A stretch of DNA of 64,000 nt from Anoplopoma fimbria (lineage: Eukaryota; Chordata; Actinopteri; Perciformes; Anoplopomatidae). The notes under the pieces are model-generated. The model ran no database searches and was not told the origin of the DNA. It saw only the letters and a list, made by a program, of their open reading frames with translations. Location of the stretch: assembly GCF_027596085.1 (NCBI RefSeq), contig NC_072469.1, positions 13,227,914 through 13,291,913 of the forward strand, given 5' to 3'. This document shows positions 36,130 through 48,441 of the stretch, one piece after another. The position numbers and the translations under genes are program-made. Position 1 is the stretch's first letter; each line of letters begins with the position of its first letter.

Positions 36130-38012
36130 TAGCTTTGAACCTCCGTGGTGGTGGTTCTCTTCCAGATAACTTCACAGCAGAACCCTGTAGCCTGGAAATG
36201 TCTAAATAAACTTAAACAGTAGGGCAGTAGAAAAAGGAGGGGAGTGAGAGAATGGGAAAGATGAAAGATAAAGAAAGCACGGAAAGAAAGGTAGACATAT
36301 TGCAGTGTACATACAGTGAACTACCACTGAAAGAAGTTTAGCAGATTTTTCAGAAGAAAAAAAAATCCTGCATTCCAAGACATACACTGTTTAACAACAT
36401 TTAACCGTGCACAAAACAAATAATACAAATGTGTATTACATTAGACATTATGAATGTGTCTGCAGTGAAATTAATTAAATTGCTCACTTTCACATTCACA
36501 GGTACACTGAGGCGTACTCTGTTGGTATTTAATGTGGTGTCTTTGTTAGCCATGGGTGTATTGATAAGATACAAGATCAAACGGAGCCCCATTCATGAAA
36601 ATGTGCTTACTAACGCCGGAAAAAACCTTAATGTACTTCCTAAGCCCGTTATTGGCACAAAGACAAAAAACAAGTGAACTAGACTGCTCTCAGTTTGTGA
36701 GAAGGTCAACACAGTTTGCTTATTCAATAAAAGAGAGTCAGTGGCAAATTTGCATGCTGATGTGTGGCAGAAAACCCAAAGAGAGAGCGAGTATGAAAGT
36801 GTAGCACAGAGAGAGCAAGACGAGAGGGAGTTTAAGGCTCTGGGCGAATGGACTAAACCCGTCCACAGATTTTGAGATCACCATCTGTAGAAAGCAAATT
36901 TATCGAGCTCGCACACATATACAGAGACACCTCTGAAGCTTGTTCATTCGGTTACAATGACTCCTCTGCATTCATTCAGTAATGATAGCATCCCATTGCA
37001 GGAAACGTATCCTTGAAGCTTTAAAGGGGTCTATGAAAGTGTGTGTGTGCCTGTGTGAAATGATACCGCCAATTTAGTGCTGACAAAAAATATATAAAAT
37101 TAGTCGATTAATCGAAGTTGTGCTGAGTGAGAGACACAGATGTACTCATAATTACAGTATGCATGTTTATGTGGCTATAGAGAAATGGAAGCTTCATATT
37201 ACACTGAAATGGGGGACCAAGTGAGGAGAAAAAAATTATGATTTTACATGAAATTCAACTTTTTCCACGTAAACTACGCAAGAAAGTGCCACATGTACGA
37301 ACAGCACAAAATATGACATGTAAGGCACACTGCACATCATTATTTAGAAGCTGGAACTCCCAACTGAGAGAGAGAGAGAGATTTGTATCTGCTGATTCCC
37401 ATCACAACAAGATTACCAGTATATCTAAATAAGCCACCTCCGAGGGCAAGATTAAATTGACTGCTTAAATTGAATTAAATTTGGTTCCTCAGACTCAACT
37501 GAATAGGGTCAGTGCTGTGTACTCAGCATGGATACTAACTATTATTGCACTCCGAGAAACAAGCGCACGCACACGTACACACACAGCATTACTTCACATG
37601 GAGCATGCGTTATTGAAAATGCCCACATTGATTTGGATGGTTCTACTGAGAACTTTGGCCCTTTACTGTGTGTGTGTGAGGGTGTTCGTATGTGTCTGCG
37701 TGCGTGCAGAGCAGCCTAGTACAGCACATTGAGTGACTAATGAGGCAGACACACAATGCAGCGATATTGCACTTCGACGTGTCATGATTTGGGTTTCATT
37801 AAAAAAGAAAGAGGGAATTGCACACACTAGCACAGAAACACACATACCCACATAGCGAGCTCAATACGCAGGAAGAGTAGAATGGGAGTGATGTGGGATT
37901 TGATCATTATGCTCCTGAATATGGTGTTTTGTGATGTAAATACATAACACATATGATCTGGTCCCAGTGAACTAGTAGTGAAGGTTTATATTATGTAGTA
38001 ATACCTAATGTG
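36128..38012. other. Non-coding
   Basis: No exon or repeat recognised apart from short GA and CA patches (37366-37382, 37566-37586). Confidence 0.4.
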
Positions 38013-38226
38013 TTCATAGACTATATATAAGTGGACAAAGTCATTGTGATGTCACCCATGGGGTTGTGGACTGCCGTTTGGAAGCCTTGAGTTTCGGCCT
38101 TTTCGCGATCTTGGATTAGTCGTCGCTGTGTTGTTTTTCTCGCATCCAATGAACAGAGGTTACCATATTTGGATTGCGGAGGAGTGACATCGAGACGCTG
38201 TATACGGCTTTGGAAGCATCAGCATA
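38013..38226 (+). mobile_element. Dispersed fish repeat, copy 2 (truncated)
   Basis: It starts TCATAGACTATATATAAG and continues through GTGATGTCACCCATGG and GGACTGCCGTTTGGAAGCC, matching copies 1 and 3. The segment 38140-38226 (words TTTGGATTGCGGAG and GCTGTATACGGC) matches copy 1 but is missing from copy 3. It stops just before a CT-rich run at 38228, so the second half of the family is absent. Confidence 0.75.
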
Positions 38227-40841
38227 ATTCTCTCTCTCTCTCTCTCCCTCTCTCTCAAAAAAAAGATTTCCGTCTCTGTTTTTGAAAATGCACGCCTCGC
38301 CCTTCAGTTCAAAAACCTAATGCTACTTGTTGTTGTGTGGGCGACAGCGGACAGCATTAGTTGTGTTTGTGAGTGTGCGTTCGGTGCTCTTAGCTGGAGG
38401 TGGGATCATTCATGGCAGTCATAGGAGTAGAGTGCCAACCTCTCCAGAGAGGCTGCATGTCTCTAAGTGCTTTGCTTAGCTACTGCTGCTAGGCAATCAA
38501 AAGTCCCCCCCCCCCCACAGGACAGCCTGCTCCTCTGGGCTCTCTGCATTATCACAGCACAATGCTGTTAGGACACCTGCTAGTCCTCGAGATCCACAAT
38601 ACACTGAAGACAGTCATTTCATAATGCCTGGGGGTGTTATCAGTTCACAGTCACACAGGCTGCAAAGACTAACGCTTATGTCAGCAACTGGGGTGGTGAT
38701 TTGAATTCCCCAGCCTTCTCTTTAGGATTCATTTATACTTCTGCAGAAAAACCTGCACAGAGAGAAAGCTGCAGAGACGCTCCGCCCATCTCTCGAAAAA
38801 TGTGACTGACAGGCCCGGCGGCATCGCTAAAGTTTGATTGGACATCAGAGCCGGGAGTTGGGTTTTCTGGACAAGTGCCTCACAGTTTGTTACAACAGCA
38901 ACAACTTTTTTTAATTCTAGGCTCAGAAGCTTCTCTTTGTCATCCACCATTTCATTTTTTGCAGCTCTGGATTTGTATCATTGGCCAAACTTTTAAATAC
39001 TATTAACTCAAACCAATCAAATAAATCACAAAGGATTATAAAACCGCGGGTCTAAATCAAAAATAAATGACATGCTAAACACAATCCTCCACAGTGCTAG
39101 CGTATGCTAGAGGTGCCTGCACAGAATGCATAGGACTTACAAGCATTAGTTAATCACTGTATGTCAAAGCCAATGCAGGATTGGGACAGTTATACAATGC
39201 AGCCCCTGATCAAATAGAGTAAAAAAAAAAGAAGAGGAGCAAACACACACTTAATTGAATGCTTACCAAGACATACAGCTGAGACAAAGAACAGAGCTGT
39301 CCCTTGACCTTGTAAAATACATTTTTTGTTTAAATCATCATAGCTACAATATAGAGTTACAGTGTCTGACCTCTGTCTGCCTGCTTGCCAAACAGTTTTA
39401 ATGCAGACTAAAATAAAATTCCTTGCACATCATCTTGTTTAATTGTCTGCAACAAGTAAAACATCACGGTTTGATTGTTTGCTTCATTTCCTTTTGAACA
39501 TACTCACTTTCACTTGAGTGGAGTGTCAGTAAACAAAGACAACCCAAAGCCAAAGCAAGTACATACATTTGTATGTAGTGAAGTGTTGAAAGAGTTAAAT
39601 TTCAGATTTGAATTTGAGTTAGACATTGTTTGATATTGTTGCCTTATTGTCTAGCTAAATAGTAGATATTGAAAATATTCTAAAAAAGGCTGAGGCATAA
39701 GAAACATTGGTTTGAGGGGGGAAATAGATGTTTAAGACTTTGGCAAGAAAAAAGAAAAATACTTGAATACTGAAAGGAGTGTATTTAAATCAAAGGCCTG
39801 CGAAAATAAATTCCAACACATTGTATATGAAGTTGGTCTTTAATAAACGCTGCTATGATTACACGCATCTGTTGTCTTTCACGTTTTTTTTTACTTTCTG
39901 TGGACTTAAGGAGCAGAATTTGACAAGATTACATCATCCTGAACATAAAATACATGGAACCTTCTATGTTCAAAGGACTTCTGTCACCTGTCTTAACTCG
40001 GCTGTGCCAAGAGAACTATCAAACAGCCATCTCTTGAAATTGGATTAAGACTTGCTCCAGCAGCTCGACACCGACATCCTGGAGTTGATCTAGCTCATGA
40101 TGGCTGTCTTCATAGGCCCTTGATACAGACAACCTGTATTAGCAACCACTCTGTGACATCATTACAGGCTGATGGCAAGCAATGTTCTCTCTTCCCTGAT
40201 GGAGGAGTAGAGACAGACCGAAAGACAAAGGCCGTGAGAAAGTTAACGACACTGAGTGTCAATGAAACAGGAGGGAGGGAAAGCTGAAGATAGTGAGGCC
40301 GAGCAACTAGAGCCAAAGGGAAAGAACCGAGGGAAGAACAAACAGTGAGACAAAGATCAGACACACTGAGAAGAGAAAGATAAGGAAAAAGAGGTGAGAG
40401 AGAATGAGGGAGATTCAGAGACAGACAGGAGGGTGTAGATTGCTAATGTAAGAGAGAAAAAAGGGGGATTATCTATCCAGTTAAAACAGATTGCTGGTTT
40501 ATTCACTTCCTTCCGCCATACTAGTTTGTTTTTCAAATGGAACATAGACAACAATGCTTGCATTTCCCCTTTAATAGCCCTCTAGTCACCATCAGATTTT
40601 TCCGTGAACCATAGGTTAACATAAAACCATTGTGACATTCAGCCAGTGAGGAGGTTCAAAGACTTGCATGTAAAACCCAAATAGTATCGCAGTTTACCCG
40701 GAGAGAATGATTGATTAGGCTAGTGAGCAATTGGAGTCAGACAATTGAGCGTGAGAGCGAGAAGGGAGATCCATCTTCGTGAAGGCTCGTGTCTGAGCTT
40801 GGCAATAGATAAATGGTTTAGATGAAGCCTGTGGGAGCACA

Positions 40842-40843
<2 letters not shown>
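38227..40843. other. Non-coding
   Basis: No exon recognised. It contains a CT run at 38228-38256 and a C10 run at 38507-38516. At 38728 a word TTTATACTTCTGC starts a possible Harbinger-type MITE for which I found no partner end. A purine-rich tract lies at about 40200-40460. Confidence 0.4.

Positions 40844-40936
<93 letters not shown>
40844..40936. repeat. (GT)n microsatellite
   Basis: About 46 units. Confidence 0.97.
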
Positions 40937-40937
<1 letters not shown>

Positions 40938-42633
40938 AATGTGTTCATGTGTGGGTCATGGCTACACCATTACAAGTAAAACATGCACGTCTGCACACTC
41001 ATTGCATAGGTTGCTTTTTCGAGATCAAGGGTAAGGCTATTCTTTCTTTTCCCTATTAGCCTTTGCAAGAGGAGTAAGGAGCGAGGGAGGGAAAGAAGGA
41101 GGCACAGGGGACAAGCGGAGGAGGCATAGTGTTTCCTCACTGTGTGCATTATGGATGAGGCGTGTCTGCGGAGTTCAAGCCTCAGCTCTCTGGTGGCTTG
41201 GAGGTGGCCCGCTGGGGTTAGCCAAGACTGTTTGTGTCTTTCCGTGCTTGAGTGTGTGTGACTATGACGGAGAGAGAGGATTCACCAGGGTCACACCTGC
41301 CCACACACACAAGGATAACAAACACCTATTCACTATTTTCATCTATTCACTATCTTCAATGGAGTACAAATCAATAAGGATTTTTATTAGTGACAGAAAG
41401 CCTTTGGTCAGCACAAAGATAGAAAAAAGTCGAGGTAGATAAAGACAAGATCACTAGTTACTTGCTCTGAACTTTAAAACTAGAAACAGTGTTTACAACA
41501 GAAAGGACATGCGTCCAAAATGAACATTTTTAAATCCAATCATAAGAGTGTCTCTTGGTTACTATAACAACATGATGAGGGCCTCGCTACAAACTCCATG
41601 GCAACGTGACAAACACAACTCCCAATTTATACAGAAGGATATTCCTGGTGCGTAGGTGCGTCTTTGTTTATATACTCTCATGTATCGTCAGCTGAGCTCA
41701 GTCACATTGCCACAGTAGAGAACAGTTTTTAAGACTCTTCAGTTGTCTCTGAACTCATGACTTCCTTACAACGAACTGCTGAAGTACAATGGTTGCTTAC
41801 AAAGACTTGCTTATTGTCAGCATGTAGAAGTCACAATACTGGAGGATTTTCAAGTTACTAATAGTAAATGTTTGAGGCTAGAAAGCACTCAGAGAGCGCA
41901 ATCCTCCACTAACATCAAATCATCCTCTTACTGGCTTAAACGCAACATAACACTTATCAACACTTGACTTGTAAGTTTAACTTACAAGTCAAGTGATGAG
42001 AGTCTCAATATGTCTCACCATTGTGAACATACCAGGATTTTGAATCAACCTTAGAACTATCTCCTAAAAAATGAAAACAATGGCCCCAAATACTTGTTTC
42101 TGATTAACTTGCAAGGATATGTTAGCACTGTATATAAACCATTTGTCTGTCAATTTTTGGACCAGGCAAGCTGGTGACATGTTAAACTACAGGCAAACAG
42201 TAACAAAACCTCTATCACCTTCTTGTCATCTATTGTATTAAAAAAACAATCACCAAAACACAGAATCTGAATGGTCTCAGACTACAGCAGATTTACTTGA
42301 TGACTTTTCTACTCGTACTACAATTTTGAGCTTCAAAACTTTCAACATCTGTAGCAGCAGTGCTATGTTACCACACAGCTTCCTCCGATAGTTCTGTTTT
42401 ACTGATATGTGATGGCATCAGATGGACTGAACTGCATATGCCAACAGCAGCTTTACGGCTTCCAGCCTGCACTGGCACAAGACCTTTGCAGGCATGAAAT
42501 GTTGTAACTTCCAAAGCCTTTAACGATGTGTTCTTAGCATGGTGGACTCTCGTTAACATAGCCAGTGGGACAGAAATGACAACACCTCGGTTATTCTATA
42601 TACAGCTTTTGATGACGTACTTTTGTACTGCTG

Positions 42634-42634
<1 letters not shown>
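40937..42634. other. Non-coding
   Basis: No exon recognised; contains a striking palindrome annotated separately at 41961-41995. Confidence 0.4.
41961..41995. repeat. Near-zero-spacer perfect palindrome, 17-bp arms
   Basis: CACTTGACTTGTAAGTT and its exact complement are separated by a single T. Such a palindrome can extrude as a cruciform or mark a fold-back event. No element is recognised around it. Confidence 0.92.

Positions 42635-42701
<67 letters not shown>
42635..42701. repeat. (GT)n microsatellite
   Basis: About 33 units. Confidence 0.96.
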
Positions 42702-42702
<1 letters not shown>

Positions 42703-43908
42703 TACACATCTCCATTATAAACAAGTGAAATGTGCAGGGGGTGGGGGGGTTGAATTGGTAAAGCACTCCTCAGAAGTTTCACTACAGGGGAGACAGCTGG
42801 CCCCATCTCTCTGTTTCCCCCTCTCTCCGTTTCTTTTAATTGCTTTCTCTTACCACCAACACGGCTTTCAGATTACGTGAGAAACACACTTACTGACAGG
42901 GACTGTTTCCATCCCTCTCTCATTCTCTCACTTTGTTTCTCCCCCCTTGCCCCCACCATTTCTCTTCACTTTGCAGAGGTGTGCTCATTTCTTGCCTCTT
43001 TGTCTTCTTGCCCTCTTTTTACCATCATCATGGCAAAATGTGGTCCTAAAGACAGGATCTACCACAGAGGAGGTTCTGAGTTCTTTGCCAGGTGTTAATA
43101 TTTCTGTGGACAGATTTTGTGACTGTGAAAGATACAGTGACAAAACTTTACAGATGCCTACTTGAGATCAAAATGAAGGTCTAGTTCAAAGATGGCCGTT
43201 GTCCGAGCAAGGACCCCCCCCTTTTGATGTTGCGTCTGATCCTATTGCAAAACGGTCTCTAGTTTCCTCCCTCAGTCTTTCTCTCTCCCCTTCCCTCCTC
43301 CTGCTGCTTTGGTGTCTGTCTCCAGGTGGAAAGTGTCCAACATATGCTTTGGCCATAGCCCAGGGAGTTGCTCACTTTATTACCATGGCAGCTCTTTATC
43401 ACTATGGAAGTAGTCTATCATTGCTGTGACCAGCGTCCGATACCTGGTCCTGGTCCAGTTGGCACATGCCTTAGATACTAGTGGCATTTGAGAGAATTCT
43501 CCAGGGGTTTCCTCCATTTACTTTCCTCTAAAGTGATTATTACAGTACATGTTAATATGGGTCTGGTCTATTGAAATCATTAACATTTAATGAAAATGTT
43601 ACAGAACTGCTGTTGTGTTTATAAATTTGATGTGACTTTTATATGAACCTGCAGACAATGATGAAATTATTTTTTAAAGGTTCTCATTAGTAATCAATCC
43701 ACAGTTATAGAACTTAGTTAAAGTCTTCTGTAAATACAATCTGAAAACAGACCAAATGCACCATACTGCATCTTATGCACTTCCATGCTCATCACTACAA
43801 GACACACAAAATACAACATGGACTTAACAGAAAACCGTAGTCAGGTCGCTCACATATAACAGCTCAGACATAAACATGAGCTGGTTGGTGCCAAATGTTC
43901 TGTATACA

Positions 43909-43909
<1 letters not shown>
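42702..43909. other. Probable intron 2 of the erg channel gene
   Basis: It lies downstream of the exon donor on the minus strand. No exon recognised. Pyrimidine-rich runs at 42800-43020 and 43250-43320. Confidence 0.4.

Positions 43910-43964
<55 letters not shown>
43910..43964. repeat. (CA)n microsatellite, (UG)n in the channel transcript
   Basis: About 27 CA units on the plus strand. In the minus-strand transcript they form a UG repeat starting 182 nt downstream of the exon's 5' splice site. UG repeats are known binding sites for TDP-43 and CELF proteins, so this array could influence splicing; that is inference. Confidence 0.95.
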
Positions 43965-43967
<3 letters not shown>

Positions 43968-44140
43968 TACTGTTGCCAACTTACAAACAAGTACATTTTA
44001 TAGTGACAAAACCATTCAAACACCCTAGAAAAATTCACACACAAGCACTTTCATTCCATCCCAATAACTGCAAACTCACACAAACTCAGCAAATAACCTC
44101 ACACCCTCTCCTACATCCATGCTAACGACTCTCGCAACAT

Positions 44141-44146
44141 TCCTAC
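44141..44146 (-). promoter_or_regulatory. 5' splice site (donor) of the erg exon
   Basis: On the minus strand the exon ends AAA GAT G and the intron begins GTAGGA. The split falls after the first base of a glycine codon, the same position (codon 103) as in human KCNH2 exon 2. Confidence 0.85.
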
Positions 44147-44377
44147 CATCTTTGCGGTAAAGGTTGATCTCCACTTTCCTCTCCTCTGATCCCAGCAGGG
44201 CTTGCGCCATCTGGGCGATGGCCAGTCGCTTGGTGTCAGGTCCGTACAGGAAGTTACACGTGCATGGCTTCTGCATGATCTCAGCACGAGAGTAACCACA
44301 CATGTGGCAGAAGCCGTCATTGCAGAAGATGATGGCGCAGTTCTCCACTCTTGCATTGGCGATGACAAACTTGCGAC
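44147..44377 (-). CDS. kcnh2/kcnh6-like: Erg-type K+ channel (KCNH2/6/7), PAS-domain exon 2
   Basis: One internal coding exon, 231 nt, of a voltage-gated potassium channel of the ether-a-go-go-related family, whose products carry the rapid delayed rectifier current in heart and brain. It encodes residues 26-103 (human KCNH2 numbering), most of the cytoplasmic N-terminal PAS domain that docks on the channel core and slows deactivation. Readable motifs are [35 protein letters not shown] and [13 protein letters not shown], ending at YRKDG. Length and both phases (split Ser26, split Gly103) match human KCNH2 exon 2 exactly. There is no stop or frameshift. By my count from memory about 17 of 77 residues differ from human KCNH2 and about 22 from human KCNH7. 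Residue 59 is Ile, as I recall for the zebrafish breakdance channel (kcnh6a), where KCNH2 has Val. Paralogue therefore unresolved, kcnh6 or kcnh2 favoured. Exons 1 and 3 were not found in the window. Confidence 0.93.
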
Positions 44378-44400
44378 CTGTGGACACAATGACAAGACGT
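44378..44400 (-). promoter_or_regulatory. 3' splice site (acceptor) of the erg exon
   Basis: On the minus strand the intron ends CTTGTCATTGTGTCCACAG, a pyrimidine-containing tract with a terminal CAG directly before GTCGCAAG, which begins with the last two bases of the Ser26 codon. Confidence 0.85.
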
Positions 44401-45199
44401 TTAATTCAGTTTATGCCCAGTCTTTCAGGAAAATGTGTGAAGTTTACTTTCAGTCAAAACTGGATGTAGATGCATTACATTTACATTTCAAATGCTAAAA
44501 TAATCAGGGGGAAATGATTATGCTCCCGCTGATTTTGTATAGGGCTAATGCTATGATACCAAGGGACCTTTTAACTGTCATCTGTTACCAACAAACAACA
44601 AACTTTTATGATCCATGCAGAAGACAGTAGTGTAATTTGTGTAACCTTGTTGAATCTAAATGTTGATATGCGAGTTGCCATTCTGATCAACACACCAACA
44701 TATTTATATACTCCTTACACTGTGAATATGCAAAACAGCACATCAGTATCTGTATGACTGCTGATAAACTGGCTTCCAAGCCAATTGTTTATAAAGGCTT
44801 TACACTGAATAACAAACACTGTAGTGTTACTAAATTAACACAATCTAGAAGATCCCACACCATAAATTACAACTGTTCTAACCTGAGGAGAAAGGTGAAC
44901 TTGGTTACAGTTCATTTCTACATCACTTATGAGGAGCGGAATACATCAATGACACAAAAGTCAAAAAATGTAGCTAGTCAGAGTTTATTACATGCAGATG
45001 TATTATGGGAAACGAGAACCACATGTGTAGTCAATAATATTGATTAAAACAATTCATTTGGATTTTTTAAGATAAAATAAATAAGTTAACGTATGCAAAT
45101 GAAGTTATACTGAATTTCGGATTTTTTTTCGTTTTTACTCTCAAATTGACCCACTTAGTTCAAGCATGCACGAGCATTATTTACCATATTTTCACTGTC

Positions 45200-45242
45200 A
45201 TTCAATGCTAACTGGGCTCTGCTAGCCCAGTTAGCATTGAAT
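45200..45242. repeat. Perfect 19-bp inverted repeat, 5-nt loop
   Basis: ATTCAATGCTAACTGGGCT and its exact complement flank CTGCT. It is a strong hairpin about 0.8 kb upstream of the channel exon in the transcript. It is shorter than a typical pre-miRNA and pairing outside the arms is not obvious. Function unknown. Confidence 0.92.
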
Positions 45243-47434
45243 GCTAATTAGCCAGCATTGCTCATTAGAGACGACGAGAATCACCTGCGCATTTAATTTC
45301 GCCTTGAGCTCACATGGCGGAAGCAGTTTTGCTATCTTCCAAAAGTTCATTTTCATACCCAGTAAACCTATTGAAGGGAGCTGTAAAGTTATTAAATATC
45401 AATTAGGAAACGAACTGAAACATTCCCAAACCTGTTGCCCCTTTCAGCCACTTCCTAAACAATATCAAATACAATATTTCTCAACAGCCTGACATTTCTA
45501 CGCGTTTAACCTCCTGCTGGAATGTCCCCTTCGAAATAAGAGACCCACTTTCAAAGTAAAATTGAAGTAAAATTATAAAACTTAAAAGAATAGTATGAAA
45601 ACAAAAGAAAAAACAATACATTCAGGCCAAACAGACAGGTGATTCGCAAATGTCCTTAATATACTGTTATGAAGTTAGGCCCATTTTACTGTTTTTGGTC
45701 TTATGACTTGAAATGTAGAAGATAATTGCTAGAAATGTACCAGTATTCACTTTTGCAATCCACCGTAATGCCATCAAAAAAGTGTGTGTGTTCCCTTAAG
45801 TTTTCATGTGTGTGTTTATAATAGTGGTGGTATAATAGTGTAGATCACAGCGCTATCGTCGGTGGCTGCGTCTCCCACAAAGCTCTGATGTCTGTCTCTC
45901 TCGAAACCTCTTACAGAAGAAGGAGCCATTTAGCTCCATGTCCTCTGCTCTATGTCAATGGATGATCTTAAAGCTCTCAAAGAGCTGCTGTTGTGCCTGA
46001 ATACACACAGGCACACTTTAACACAAGTACTCCCTTACCCAGCACACTGACTCTTGGCTTTGCAATGCACTGTGAATAAATGACAAGTATCCAGTTTGTG
46101 TGAGCTGAATCTCTTGCGCATCTCGTGGGAACACATACAATCAACATGAACGTCTCCATGTGCATGAGGCCTCTGTGGAAGTGCGATTGTGTGTGTGCTG
46201 CATCAGGGTGATAGTCTGTCAGGCTGATAGATGGCCTCCACTAAAGAGCTTCCAGCTTCTGAAGAGCCCCAATGTACCCTGTTACTTTCACTCAGTATCG
46301 GGCCCCACAGCGAGGCATACCGCGCTCATAAATAGTTATGTGGATGGTTAGAGGGAAGGAGGAAAGGCCGTTGACAGGGAAAGGGGAGGTAAAGGAAGAG
46401 ACAGCGTGAGGGCTGGATGAGGATGGATAAACAGATGGAAATGGGATGGTTGGGCAGAAAGACTTTGGGAGGGAAGAATGACAGGAGATCAATTGAATAA
46501 TGGATGGAGATTTAGAGAAGCAGAGTGGGGATAAAGAGAGCAGAAGTGATCCATCCAGGAATGGAAGGAACGGGAAGAATCTGACCACATTTCTCAGCAA
46601 TTAGCCTGCATCAAGTAAATGAACTGCAGGCTGTGGTGGCGAAAAACAGTCTCTTTTCCCCCAAGGCTTTGTCAGAGCATTTCACTCTGGGGCTGTGAAT
46701 TCATTTGAACTAATTTTAACTTTATTCATTCCTGTAAGGGCAATTTTATGTAGCTCTCCATCCAGATCAGCAGATACACACAAAATAGATTATAGAATAA
46801 TAGGAAAATCACAAAGCTAAAATTACCAAAAGTCTTATAAGGCCAACGATGGATAGCATAAGGACACTTTAGTTACATACTCAGAATATAGACACTCAAA
46901 TGAAATGGTGGAAGGTAAGTGCACTATAAAAGAAAATTGGAAGTGATTTTAAACGCACATTCAGCACGCCTTAACTTTAAGGCTCAGTTACATTTGCCTT
47001 CCGTTCAATGAAGACACCCCACATTCGGACACGGTGTCCTTGTTTTGATGTGGGCAGTAACAAACTTTTAATGGTGTGGGTGTGTCGTGGTGCTAATGGA
47101 CTGTAAAGCGCACGATTTGCATCAGGCCGGGGATGTTTATTGCATGTGATTACCCATCTCTCTCCAATCATTTCCTGTCAATTTTCTTCCAAGCTGATAC
47201 TAGCCAAGCTAGATGTTAACTTAGTAAACAATTGCTTATTTACACACATCCAGCAGTTGGGGAGCAACATTAGCGTTCATTTGGAGTGGTGTTTGCGTCC
47301 AACTGATGAATGTGGGTCCATTATTCACTCTCTTTTAGGTGAATGGTCTTTGTCAACTCCTAAGGGATCTGGCTCTTGTGCTGCTAAATAATTTTTTTTA
47401 TAAAACATCAAATTGGATCTCTGCATTTACAGCC

Positions 47435-47575
47435 TAACCCGTAAGCACTTAAGAGCAGTGGGCTGCTGTAAAGAACTTGGGTTCAGTGACTCAAGGACAC
47501 TTGAACATGCAGACAGTAGGAGCCAGGGATCAAACAGCCAACCTTGTGGTTAGACGTCCCACTGAGCCATGCTCT
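47435..47575. repeat. Decayed interspersed fish repeat
   Basis: Words such as TTGGGTTCAGTGACTCAAGG, ACACTTGAACATGCAGACAG, GGGATCAAACAGCCAACCTT and ACTGAGCCATG, in this order, match a very common fish repeat with the pattern TCAAGGACACTT...GGGATCGAACC...CTGAGCCA. Class not assigned. Confidence 0.5.
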
Positions 47576-48183
47576 GAATGCTCAACTACATTGAACAGCT
47601 AGCCTCTCACTGGGTCTGTCTGCTTTGTGCTGCTGTGTATGTAGAGTCCAGTCAGTTTTTAGAGTTTTTTTACTGAAAACAGTGGCAGCAAACAACACTA
47701 TAAGAGCGATGAAAGTGAACCAAAATAATAAAGTTGTGATCTGGACAGCTACACCATGAGCTGAAACAGTCTATGAGGCTGCATCATTCTCTGTTGGTTC
47801 ATATTTTCATATTTCATATTGTCACATTTATTTCACATTGTCATTTGACACACTGTTATTGAGAAAATATAGGTTATAGAGGCTATAGAGGTTATAGAGG
47901 CATCCTATTTAAGCTGAACTTTGTGTGTATAACTTTAAAGGTACAGTGTGTAGCATTTAAGGGGCTCTGTTGGCAAAAAATAGAATATGATATTATTTAG
48001 TATGTTTTCTTTGTGAATGATTGTGTTTTTGTTACTTTAAGAAGAGGCATTTTTATTTACATACAGAGTGGGTCCTCTTTACAGAGCAGGCCGCCATGTT
48101 TCTACAGTAGCCCAGGACCATCAAACCAAACACTGGCTATAGTAAGGGGAATTTGAATATTCACGTTTTCACTTTTGTAATTC

Positions 48184-48191
48184 TCCTACAT
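48184..48191. repeat. hAT target-site duplication, left copy
   Basis: TCCTACAT, identical to 50781-50788 across the element. Eight bases is the hAT target-duplication length. Confidence 0.93.
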
Positions 48192-48209
48192 CACATGTGT
48201 CAAACTCAA
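48192..48209. repeat. hAT left terminal inverted repeat
   Basis: CACATGTGTCAAACTCAA; matches the right terminus at 15 of 18 positions. Confidence 0.9.
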
Positions 48210-48441
48210 GGCCCGCGGGCCACATCCGGCCCGTGAATGAATTATCTTTGGCCCGCATGATAAAATCTATTTACTATTACAGCTGGCCCGCCGGTGTATC
48301 GCACGCACCACCAAAATACTACAAATCCCACAATGCACTGTCCGTGTGTCGGCACGTCAATCACGGGCCCGCGAACGCACGCCTCGCAGTCTGTATTACA
48401 TACCACTTGTGTCAACTTTCAACTATCCCTCTCCCCAAAAA

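Larger units (their letters stand above)
44401..47934. other. Probable intron 1 of the erg channel gene
   Basis: No exon 1 (start peptide of the erg family) was seen. It contains a perfect long hairpin at 45200-45242, a purine-rich tract at 46340-46590, a decayed fish repeat at 47435-47575 and a short 11-bp-type tandem repeat at 47871-47902 (GGTTATAGA/GGCTATAGA). Confidence 0.45.

Noticed and set aside
44378..44387. Extension of the channel frame upstream to an ATG in the intron (start at 44387)
   Set aside because: The sequence there is the splice acceptor (CCACAG). The phase of Ser26 shows that the exon begins at 44377.
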